A stretch of DNA of 64,000 bases from Tetrahymena thermophila SB210 (taxonomy: Eukaryota; Ciliophora; Oligohymenophorea; Hymenostomatida; Tetrahymenidae), in assembly GCF_000189635.1 (NCBI RefSeq), contig NW_002476052.1, positions 1,784-65,783 of the forward strand, given 5' to 3'. Positions 1-11,595 of this stretch are shown piece after piece (within the stretch, counting starts at the first letter, position 1; each line of letters starts with the position of its first letter). The translations under genes and the position numbers were made by a program. Under the pieces are notes generated by a model. It was given only the letters and a program-made list of their open reading frames with translations, was not told the origin of the DNA and made no database searches.

Positions 1-2
1 CG

Positions 3-3000
3 ACTAGTAATAATTCTCATGCAAAGACTACTCCAAAGAAAAACTGGTAGAAAAAACCAGATATTTTATAGAGAGATATCATACAGAACGTAAAAATGGG
101 AAAGAATAATAGTGTCCTAACAACTTAGGCATCAAGACAAAATACATTAAGCAATAATTAAATGACAGAATAATAGTATAGTACAAGTAATGACTAGCAA
201 CTATCATATATAGAAGATGAACTAGACTCATGCTTTCAAAGCTAAGATTAATTAAGGCAATCTCATTAAAATATTAATTCATACAACCAAAAATCTTTAG
301 ATGGTGTAGGAAATAATAATAAAATTTAAAACAAATTTTTTTCAGGTTCTTCATAAGAAAGATAAAATAATTGTAAAATTGCATCTTCAAACTCTCAAGC
401 TAATTCTCTTAAAAAATTGAATTAACCAGTGCAGCCTTGCCAAAGCTAGCAGTAAAATAGCAAATAAGTTAGAAATAACTGCTACTATAAACTAAATAGT
501 TAGTAGATGTTATAAAAATCATCAAGTAATTAAATGCCACTAAAGAATACTAAAAATGAATGTCAGACAGCAGACAAGAGATAATAAAGAAGCAATTCAA
601 TCTTCAGTAATAGAAACCAATAGAATTAGTTATAAAGTTAATAATAATAAAGTAGATTAGTGAGATCCAGTAGTTCTAACATAAATTAACTAAGTAGCAA
701 TATTGATGATAATAACAATTCTTCTAATTAATATATGCAGTAGAAAAATAGTAACGAAAAAGGTACATTTTTGAATAAAAATAAAGAATTTTATATTCAA
801 AATAATGCTACTGATGAAGATTCAAGTTTATATAATAACAAATTACAGCTTGATATCATTGAAAACATTTTAAATAAAGAAGAGTAATATTAAAACTGGA
901 GAGATGAAAATATTTAATTAAAAGGTAACAAATTAATTATTCTTTTTATGGATTTTAACTTATCTATTTATTTATTTTTCAAAAAAAATTAATTAATTCG
1001 TTACTATTTTTTTAACGATTTTTATGATATATAGAGGCAGTAAAAAATTTGATAAACGAGCTTAACGGATATAAAAAAAAGTGTATAAATCTTGAAACAT
1101 ATAGCAGCCAGCTAGAATAAAGTATTTCTTAAAGCAAGCATAATTATCAAGTGGAGCTAATTAAGTTTTCAGATTAAATTTAAAAATTTAAAAATATATA
1201 ATTATTATACTAAAACGAAAAATAAATGTGCGAAAAGATGGAAAAAGAGTTAATTTTAAAAGATTAAGAGCTTGCTGATACTAAATAATATTTGAAAAAT
1301 TCTATCTTATTCCTATTAGAATAGAGAGATTCTATTTTCTAAAATAACAATGTAAAAATATATTTTAAAAAATTAGTTCATAAAATATTTAAACCAATTT
1401 TCGTTTTATTTATTATTAGATAAAAGATTCATAGTAAAATGATAGTTTTTCATTTGAAGAGAAGTCAGAGGGACTAAGTAATTTTAGTTTGAATCAAGTA
1501 GAATTTTTAATTTATTTTTTTTGATTAGATAATTTTAAGAGTTTATTACTCGGCTAGTTCGACAAATATATCAATTCTATGTCATAGGTTATTAATGAAT
1601 TAAAAATAACATATTCTTCCAAATTAAATAAATCATTTAATGAGATGCCAAGATAAATTACTGATTTTAATTAAGTTCCGCAATAAGTTAATAAAATCTT
1701 CAAACATAAAGAAAGTTAAATTAAAAATAACAAATAAACTTCTTTATCTTAAGGAAAATATTCTATTACAACATAAAATTAAAATTTTGTAGGTATCAAT
1801 ACTAATATTAATAAATAAATGAATTAAAAAGTTGAAACAAAAAAAGTATTAAATAAAGATATTTAAAATTAAAATTAGCTTATAAATATGAGCAGTGCAA
1901 CATCAAATAATTTTAAAGCTAATGGATCAATAGATTAAAATAAATAGTCTAGTTTTTAAAATAAAATACTTTGTACATAAAGCACAGAACAAGACCAAGA
2001 AGATTAAGGTAAATCAATTGATGCCATTAATTAAAATTTCTTAAAATTATAAATCTAAATTATTATTTCTAATTGTTTGTTCTAAATAGCACTTTTAATA
2101 ATTAATTTATAAAAAAGCCATTTATATTCCCTCTGTTAACAGATTTAACAAGAATGGATCATGCTTAGACAATATGAACAAATCAAATATTATGAATCAA
2201 CAAAGATCTCTTTCATAAAATAACTCGACTAGCAATATATAAAAATAAGTATAAGATTTAAATCAAATAAGACCTCTAGCATCAGTAAATAAAAATTAGG
2301 ATTATATAGTCTAGGATAAATGTGAGGTTCAAAAGATAATCATAAAATCAGAAGCCTAAGAAAAAGATAATTAAGAATAAATACTATAAAGTAAATTTTA
2401 TAACAAATATATTTATGTTTATAATTTATTAATACTCTTAAATAATAATAAGAATTATTTTACAAAATATAATTAGCAGATCTTGAATTTAATGAGACAT
2501 TTTAAAAAATAAATGAAGTTAATTTGATAAATAATGAAACACTAACATTTGATTTTGAAATGAGCTCATCTAAAAAATAAAATGAGTAAAATAATGGCTA
2601 GGAGAAGTAGACTGTTGAAAAAATTAATACTAATAAAGAAGTAAATAAAAATAGAGGAAGAAATAGCTCATTAGGTTCTTTTGAATATAGTAAATTCAAA
2701 TAAAATTTAGAAGAGCATATTAATAATGATGATTCTACATTTTAAAATACGGCTTTTAATTCTTAACTGCTTGAGCATAGTGCAGCTATCCCCATTTAAA
2801 ATAAAAATATTTATAATTAACAATCAATAACTGATTTTGAAATAGCTGAAGAATCTGAAAAAGCTGGGATTTTCAGTTAAAATAAAAAAATAAATAAGGA
2901 AGAACAAATCTCTAAAGTTATTGAAGATGATTAAAGTTAAAAAATACTCTAAAATAAAAGTTTAAATAGCAGTTTTAGTGATAGCGAATCAGAAAATAGA

Positions 3001-3549
3001 TGTTAAAGTCTATCAACTAGAGTCTTTAAAAACAAAAACAATAATAATTCTTAGTAAATTTCTATTAAAAAAAGTAGCACATAGAAATAATTAATTGATG
3101 AAAAATAACCCTAAAAGGCAGCAAACTAAAGTACAATTAGTAATACTTATAATTGTAAAAAACCTCCTATAGATATAAAGGATAAAGAAAATAAATGCCC
3201 AAACAGTAATAATTGCAACAGTGAATAGTCTCTTAAAATAAGCAATCAATCTAAACAGCCTTTTAGTGAATAGAAAACTTAAGCTACTACAAATATTACA
3301 AAAGAATAGCATAAATTTGTATTATCAAAAGAAGAATTTATTAGTCAATAGGTAAATAAATATTTTTAATTTATGTTTTATTAAATAAATTTTTACAAAA
3401 AGGATGGTCATTTGAGCTTCAAACAAGGAGAAAAAATACAAGTTCTAAAATAAACAAAAAATGGATGGTGGATTGGTATGTGCAACAATAAAATTGGATA
3501 TTTTCCATTTAATTTTGTAGAAGAAATAAAAGATTAATAAAGTGCATGA
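3..3549 (+). CDS. Large Asn/Gln-rich protein with coiled coil and C-terminal SH3 domain (5' partial)
   Basis: The frame is open from the window edge and ends at TGA 3547-3549. Exons that agree in phase: <3-924, 1035-1351, 1420-1477, 1529-2008, 2118-2390, 2480-3351, 3403-3549, together 1022 visible residues; the start codon lies upstream of the window. The N-terminal part is rich in Asn, Gln and Ser. Exon 2 (about 105 residues) is charged and heptad-like, probably a coiled coil. The last exon encodes most of an SH3 domain: LSFKQGEKI, then GWWIGMCNNKIGYFPFNFVEEI in two adjoining parts (GWWIG and GYFPFNFV are the classic core). SH3 domains bind proline-rich ligands, so an adaptor or scaffold role is likely, but this is inferred. 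The intron before the SH3 exon (51 bases) is a multiple of three and lacks a stop, so retention is possible. No family member is recognised outside the SH3 domain. Confidence 0.8.
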
Positions 3550-4326
3550 ATGAATAAATAAATTATATAAAATAATAATTAATTAAAATTATATTAAGAA
3601 TTGATTTTTAAAAAATAGATAAATAGTAAACCTAAAATGAGTTAAAAAAATTATTTTAAAAATGTAAAACTAATTAATAATAACGACTTTAATGCTGTTA
3701 TTTATATATTTACTTAACTTATTGAGTATATTTTTATATGTATTATTATTATTAATTTTAAAATTATTTTTTATTTTTTTGTTCCTTTTATAATTAAATA
3801 TAAATAAAACATAAATTTAGATACCTTTATAAAATATTTAATTTTTATTTATTTTTTTACTATTTTTTCCACTTAATTGATTAGGTAGGTTTGATCTGAA
3901 AAATATTTTTACATAAACATGATTTATATTATTATTGATCAATAGAAGATAAATGAAATTTAGACAGAAAAATATAAAACATATTTATGTTTATTATAGT
4001 TTATTATCATTTTAAAAAGCAATGAGCTTTTCTTTTTAGTTCATCGTTAGAAAATTTGTAATTTAATTCTATTAGAATGATTTAATAGTTAGTTTATGAC
4101 TAAATTAGATAAGAATATATTAAATTTAATTACGGAGATAAATTGAGTTTAATATTTTCTGGAAAAATTAAAAAATCAAAATATCTATCTATCTATCGAT
4201 CTATCAATCTATCTATAAATCAATTTTTATTTTGATTATAAATTTTTGACAGAATTATATTTCAATAGATTTTAAACTATAAAAGGGATTAAGAATTTAA
4301 ATTAGGAAAATCATATATTTCAAGCA
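3550..4326. other. Intergenic, AT-rich
   Basis: No frame in either strand looks like protein. The only structure seen is a TATC-type microsatellite (listed separately). The stretch must hold the 3' end of the SH3 gene and the promoter of the carrier gene, but no specific motif is recognised. Confidence 0.6.
4182..4216. repeat. TATC tetranucleotide microsatellite
   Basis: About eight TATC units with two interruptions (CGAT, CAAT), about 110 bases upstream of the carrier start codon. A similar shorter run lies at 35427-35442. Confidence 0.85.
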
Positions 4327-5867
4327 ATGTCATCAACTACTTCTAACTAAGCAGCTGTTTAAAACCACGTTGCTATAACAGAAGCCCTATAGCAAAAAAA
4401 TAATATTTAAAAGGACGGAATTAAAATTGATTATAAGCACTCAGCCTTTGTTGAGTTTTGTAAATATATGACAGGTCCTGCAGTAGTTTAAGCAGTTAAT
4501 AAGACAATTTTCGCTCCTTTAGAAAGAATGAAGATCATACATCAAGCTTAAAATGCTCTCTATATAAATGAAAAAGCTAAATTTAAGAATTTCTTCTAAT
4601 TCCTTTAGAGTAATTTATTGATTATTGTTAATTAACATATAATAAATTATTGTAGAAATAGAATTAAATATACTATAAAATAAATTTATAGTAAGGATAT
4701 AAACATGAATAAACTTAAAATAACTTAAAATACTCTATTTCATTTTGAATTTAAGATAATAAAATATTTAAATAATAGGAATACCTACTGAGCAAGGTAT
4801 TAAGGCTTACTGGAGAGGAAATTTTGCCAATATTATGTACATTATACCCCGTACTATAGCATAGTTTGCATTCTTTGAAAATATTAATCACTTTTTCTTC
4901 CCTGCAGGTGAAAAGAATATAACCGTAAGATATTTATTATTAATATCACTTTAAAAAATATTTTAAAATCATTTTTAAAATTAAAAAATGTATTTGTTAT
5001 TCTAGCTAGTTATAATGCATTCATATGATTGATTTCTTCATTAATTCAATGAATGAAGGATTTATAAAAATAAACAATATTTGTAATTATAATAGTTTAA
5101 GACATAAATATTATATTTTATAAATATCTACTTTTAAATATTTACTTTAAGATGAATATATAAATAAATAAAATTAGGAGTTAGAATACGCTTTAAGAAA
5201 ATTTAGTGCAGCTTTAACTGCAGGTTTTTGCACTCTTTCATTAGCATACCCATTTGATTTAGCTAAAACAAGATTATCATTAGAATTTGCAAAAAATAAA
5301 TATGATAAGTAGTTCACTGGTGTTTTGAGTGCTTTAGGAGAAACTAGAAGAAGAGGTGGTTTCACTGGATTATATAAAGGCTTTTGGCTTGCTAACTTCA
5401 CCAATATTCCTTATTATTTAACCCTCTTTACAAATTTATAGATTTTCAAATCCATGAATTAAAGTGAAGTCTCTAATTCAGAGCTATTTTAATATTTAGC
5501 TCCTGCTTCTATTGCTGGCTTAGTCAGCACTCTTGTTGTATATCCTTTAGACACCGTCAAGTAATTAATTATTTTTTTATTCAAAACAACAACAACAGTA
5601 TTATTTATAACAATTTTATTTTATTCTTAATAATAATTTTTAAATCGAAAATAATTTAGGAGAAGACTTTAAATTAATGGATATAATGGAAATTTCATGT
5701 ATAAAGGAACTTGGGATTGTTTCAAGAAGATTTGGGATAAGGAAGGTGCTTTAAGCTTATATAGAGGAATAACTATTACTTCAGTTAAATTTTTAGGAAG
5801 TGCTGCTCTTTAAACTATTCTTGTTGCTTATTATTCTTAACTTAAAAAATAATACTCATTATTTTGA
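4327..5867 (+). CDS. Mitochondrial carrier family protein, ADP/ATP-carrier-like
   Basis: Four exons agree in phase: 4327-4609, 4779-4924, 5178-5560, 5660-5867, giving 339 residues. All three mitochondrial-carrier signatures P-x-[DE]-x-x-[KR] are present: PLERMK, PFDLAK and PLDTVK, one per repeat, so six membrane helices in the inner mitochondrial membrane are expected. Repeat 1 (GPAVVQAVNKTIFAPLERMK) and the following EQGIKAYWRGN resemble ADP/ATP carriers. The RRRMMM hexapeptide that marks true ADP/ATP exchangers is not present; the matching place reads RRLQIN. It may therefore be a divergent adenine-nucleotide carrier or a carrier for another substrate. The ATG chosen is the first in frame and gives an N-terminal extension of about 45 residues rich in Gln. 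Confidence 0.9.
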
Positions 5868-6584
5868 AACTTTAAATTAATTTGATGAGAAAAATTGTTT
5901 ATAAATGCTCTCACTATATTTGTTAATAAAATATGTTTTATAGGATATGTATTTTTTATAATTATTTATTACTTAATAATATTTACTTTTCTTTTTTGAA
6001 TTAATTTAATTACATTCTTTTTATTTTTATTTATTATTAAACAAATTTTTTATTGTTTTTAACCATTATAATAACATTTTTATATTTTTAATTTAGTGTT
6101 AATTTTTAAAATAGATATAAAATTTTTAAATGGAGGCTATTTTAATTAAAATTAATGTTGTAATGAATTAAAAAATGAAAAAAATATTTTTAATTAATTG
6201 AAAAATGAAAATAAATTTTGAAATTAAGTATACAATAAATATTATCATTTTATATTTTTAAAAAGCATAATACTTTTAATATTTGTCAAGTTTGATAGAT
6301 TATTTTAATAGAATATGCTAATTAGTTAATTTATAAAAACAATATAAATTGTATTTAAAAATATAAAATGAGTCTGTTAATTAATTAAGGTTTTAAAATC
6401 AATCATTTATTGATTAAAAAAATATTTATAAATAAATATAAAGAAAGAGTCAATCTAAAAATTTTAATACTTTTAAAGATTATTTTATATTTATAAGGTA
6501 ATTATTTTTTTTGATTTTTATATTTTTTTTGATTAATTAAGAAAACTATAAAAATTGAATAAGGTATCAATAATTTAATCAAAT
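5868..6584. other. Intergenic, AT-rich
   Basis: No protein-like frame on either strand and no recognisable RNA gene. It should contain the terminator of the carrier gene and the promoter of the histidine kinase gene. Confidence 0.6.
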
Positions 6585-9500
6585 ATGTAGTAGACTACTA
6601 GTTAAGGAATAAATAATGTTAGTTAAAGCAAAATAAAAAATTAAGAAAACATTTTAGAGATAAATTAATAGCATTTGCTAAATGAGAGAAGTGATATGAA
6701 GTAAGAAAAAAAAAAGAAGAAAAAGCTAGATATATTTACCTTAAAATATGTTAATGAAGAGATCAATAATAGATACAAAAATGAACAACACAAAATCAAG
6801 CAGCAAACTTTAAAATTAGTATTATTTTATCAAGTGATAATAAATATTATTTATATGATTATTTCGATCACAAATATGTAGTAAAAAATAGGAGAAATCC
6901 TCTCATATGGGATTTTTATCTTTTTATTTATTCTACTAATTATATATATGAATGTTTTCAAAAAAATGTCTTAAGTAAATGATTTGCTCTTTATAATTTT
7001 ACTAGCTTATATTATTATAACTAATGCTGTTTCTTACAATACTCAGTAATCAAGGAGGATAGATATTTCTTTTCTCCATATTTTTCCTATTTTTTTTGTC
7101 CTAGATAATTGGATTAAAAGTAGTTTTCTTCTATTGGCTAGTATACTAAATGAATATTCATTTCATTCTAACCTATTTGAGTAAGATAAGATTCCACTGA
7201 TTATTATTTTTCCAGTCTTTTTAGCTATTGTTTATCTCAATTAAAAAAAAAGTAAGCTCTTGTTTTATGATTATTTTTACCAGTAAAAAACTTTAGCAGC
7301 TTCACAAAAGCTCCTTGAACATACATTACCATGTTCAGTAATTGTCCTAAGCAGTAATGAAGAATTTGACAATAGTCCTTTTAATAAACATTTTTTAACT
7401 AAGCTAAAATCTGAATAACATATTGATGCTAATACAGAAAAAGAGTTTTAATAGTATAATCTGAATAATATATTTAATCGACCTTCTGTAAATTCTTTTT
7501 AGAGATAAGGATTCTAAAAAAACTCAATCAAATTAAAAAAATCGCATTCTTAACTTGGACAGTTGCACATGGGTAAAGATAAATCCATATCTTAAAATAA
7601 AAAACAATTAAAATTTGAGATAAATAATAATATTTTTACTTAGAGTAATCACTAAGATATGAAAGATAACTTAGAAAATTAACAAATATCGGAAGACTTA
7701 TAATAGATTTAATTAAAACTATTTAAAAATGACTAAAGTCCTCATGATTGCAACATTTAAGCATCTTACATCAATCCTTAATCTTAAGTTTAAAATGATG
7801 GAATTAATAATAATATATAGATTAATTTTAATAACGAATTAAATGATAATAATAATAATAATAATAACAACAACCAAATAATAAGTGATATTAATTACAT
7901 CAATAATGGTGGTAATCCATAAGTAAACAATAATAACTATAATTATGTTAATAGTAAAAATTCTAGTCATACAATAAATAAAAATCATTTTAACAATAAT
8001 TTAAATTCAATAACAAATTATATTAATTCTAAAACAAATATTAATGAAAACGTTGTTTTGAATACTTTAAATCGCTTACCTTCTAAAAAAAATAGCTAAA
8101 TCTAGTCATCATAATAATAAATTTAACTAAAAGTCAATTTTGTAAATAACACTTGCTTGAATACTTTTAGAATAAAGAAAAATGAATAATCAGGTGGAGA
8201 TGAAAATTTTGGAAGGAAAGATTTTATTAGGTAAGATTTTTAAGAGCCAGAGGAGTTGCAGCATGAAATTTTTAACTTACTTTCTTTAATAGAAGTTTAA
8301 ACAAGTGAATACAGCATGAATAAAAGCAATATGCAGTAATTTGGAATTAAGCAGAATCTAAGTTAGTTCATGTTAGGAAATTCTGTTTATAATTAGAACA
8401 TATATGGGATGCCAATTAATGATTTCAGTGAGAATATTAATTCGCTTGTAAATAGTAAAAAGATAATAATATCTACTTCTTTACTAGATATCATTAACTA
8501 AAAATACAATTTGCTTCATTAAAAATATATCCATTAAAAATGCTGCAACAATGACCACTATAATTAAAAAGTCAATCAAGACAATCAAAAATTAAAAAAT
8601 AATTGCACAGCTAAATGCTTTCAAGCTGAGTATTTTTAATATTATTTTCTTTGAAATATTTATATTTGTTTTAATTTATTATTTAGAGATAAATACAAAA
8701 ATATTGACCTAGAAAAAGAGGATGTTTTTATTAATTGTGTGTATAAAAACTAGAAAAACGCTAAGGCTTTAGATATACATATCGTTGAATTTCAGTGGAT
8801 TGATGAGCCTGCTATTATGATTGTAATGACAGATATTTCTCAGTAAGTAAGAGCAAGGAGATTATAAGATTTAGATTCTTACAAAAACGAATTACTTGCT
8901 ACTGTTACTCACGACTTAAAAACTCCTCTAAATGGAATGCTTTCTATTTTAGAAGTAAATAGTTTAAATAATAATTTCATATTTCTTTTTTGATTTTGCA
9001 GAAATAATTTTTAACAGAATACAAAAGATTTAAAAACTACTTATTTTTGATACAAAAACATTCTGATTATTTATTACTCAAATAATGGAAGTTATTTCAA
9101 CCATAAAAAAATTTTTTATTTTTATCTAATATTTTATAAAAAAGGTTGCCTAAGAATTGACAGATATCCATGAAATTAAAAATTTAATTCAAATAGTACA
9201 CAAAAATGGTATTTTGCTAAACTTTTTAATTATGGATATCTTAGATTATAGTGCCATTATTAAAGGAGAAATGAGATTAATTTAATAAAAATTTGATATT
9301 GAAGATATTTTACATGATATTAATGATTTGATAGGATTTTAAGCTTAGCAAAAGAACCTTAAATTTAACATTTAAAATCATCTTTCACGCCAAGATCGAG
9401 TGATTGAAAATGATGGAAGAAGGATAAAGCAAATTTTGTTAAACTTAACATCTAATGCCTTAAAATTTACCTTTGTGGGAGAAATTGTAATTGTAATAAA

Positions 9501-11238
9501 AAAAGAAATTTTAACTGATGACTTAATTAAAATTACAGTAAAAGATACTGGAGTTGGAATTCCAGATACTCTAAAGCCTAAGCTTTTTAAGTTGTATGGT
9601 ACATATGATCACAATAATGGATCAAATAAACATGGTGTAGGTTTGGGTTTAGTAATCACTAAAAAATTAGCATCCTAAGTGGGTCCTAAAGATTCCTTAA
9701 GATTTTAAAGCAAGGAAAAAATAGGAACTGAATTTTCTTTTCATATTTACAGAAATTTGAAATCTAAATCAACAAATCAAAAAAATTAAATATATGATTC
9801 TCCAACTAGCATTTCTAAATTAAATAAAAACTAATCGAATATATCTTTGAACCCAACAACAACAGATAAGCTTCAATCCAATTTTGAATAATAGATTTTA
9901 TCACATAAAAAAGAAAGGCCCTTCTAGTTTAAAGAAAATGAATATTTAGAAAGCTCTCCTTTATCAAATCCACTTTCAAATGATTAGAATATTTTAAGTG
10001 TTTAAAGATAACAATCCGATATCAAAAATTCTTAGATAATAAACACAAACGAAAATTTTGATACAGAAGTTCCTTTTATAACTCCTAGATTATAATAGTT
10101 TAACAATTACCTTTAGTTAAATAGTGTAAAAAATTTTCTTTCTATAAAAATTTACAATTTATTAACTAATTAAAAAATTTCATTTATTAATTTTCAAAAT
10201 AATTTTTATTTTATGCCCTCCCACTTTAAACAGTAAATACTTCTACTTTGTTGAAATTTTTAAATAAATTTAGAAATGGGGTATTAATTAATTTTAAAAA
10301 ATAATTTTAATTTTATTTATTAATTGGTTTTTTAAAATAATTAGCCTAACTAATTCTAAAAGTCAAAATACTCTCATTTCATGCAATATTAATTAGCTAA
10401 TTCTTTGAATATTAAAGAAGAGGTAGACACAAAAAATTAGCAAAATAGCTCAAGACGTATTTCAGAAGAATTGAATAAAAATAACAATAACTTAGATACT
10501 TGTGTAAAAGTTACTGAAAGTTTTGAAGGTAAAGAAAATTCTAATTAAGAAGACTTAGATAAAATACCAACAACTAATAGTAATTTTGAAGAAAAAGACC
10601 AAGAAAATATTTAAGATATATAAAACACATAAAACTATGATCAGCAAGAGTAATAATTAAATAAAAAATTTACTATCAATAAAAACAGAAGGACAAAAAG
10701 CAGCTTTAGTTAGCTTCAAGATATTAAAGAATTTAAAGATGGTGAAGTTATGAATATACCTAGATGCTAGTAAGGAAATCAAAATTCACTTGAATTAATT
10801 TAGTTACCTCCTTCTTTATAATTTACTATGCCTACCAGAGTATTAATAGTGGACGACACTTACTTCAATATAATTGCTCTCAAATTAATGCTCAAAAGCA
10901 TAAAAAACTTAACTATAGAAGAAGCCTATAATGGCTAGTAAGCCTTAGATATACTAAACTAAGCTAAGTTATCATATTAAAAAGGTTAAAGAAAAATCGA
11001 AGATTTATTTTAAATCATTTTTATGGACATAAATATGCCAATTATGGATGGAATTGAGTGCACTGTAAACATTAGAAAAGATCCATTTTATTAAGACGTT
11101 AAAATTATTGCAGTTACAGCATATTCTTCTGCATCTGAATCCTAAAAATGTTTTGATGCTGGTATGGATGCACACATTTGTAAGCCTATTAGTAGATCTG
11201 ATTGTTTTTCTGTATTATTAAATTTAAATTAATAGTGA
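6585..11238 (+). CDS. Membrane hybrid histidine kinase with receiver domain
   Basis: Exons 6585-8629, 8687-8954, 9145-10125 and 10345-11238 agree in phase and give 1395 residues. Residues about 75-240 hold roughly five hydrophobic helices, so the protein is anchored in a membrane. A long Asn/Gln-rich linker follows, with an AAT-repeat-coded Asn run near 7840-7865. The kinase core is clear: H-box LLATVTHDLKTPLNGML with the phospho-acceptor His at about residue 757; N-box IKQILLNLTSNALKF; G1 box VKDTGVGIP; G2 box GVGLGLVITKKLA. After a second low-complexity linker comes a receiver domain starting RVLIVDDTYFN, with phospho-acceptor Asp (FMDINMPIMDG) at about residue 1326, then AVTAYSS and the conserved Lys in ICKPIS. 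A phosphorelay His-to-Asp within one protein is expected. The sensed signal is unknown. An in-frame ATG also exists at 6696; 6585 is preferred because the residues between look coding. Confidence 0.93.
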
Positions 11239-11595
11239 AATGAGTTAATAGTGGTTAATTTTATTCTTAAAGTATTTATATTTCCATTAAATTTTATATT
11301 ATTTTATTACATTATTTATTAAATTTTAAAAATGACTTTGAGTTATTAATTATATGATATTTACATATTATATTCCTTCATATCCTATGTTTCAGTCTAA
11401 AACGATTATTAACAAATACAAAATTTTTTTAAGAAAATTAGTAAAAGCTTAATTGAAAAAACAAAATAAAACAAGTATTATAATAAAATATAAAGTAAAT
11501 GATAACAATTTATTTTTTATAAATTAATTAATTAAATATAGATTAATATTTAGCACAAAAATAAGAGATATCTATTTAAAAAGCAATTGATTGAA
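11239..11595. other. Short intergenic stretch
   Basis: AT-rich, no convincing coding frame. An extra 5' exon of the next gene could hide here, since its first ATG was chosen only as the first in frame. Confidence 0.5.
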
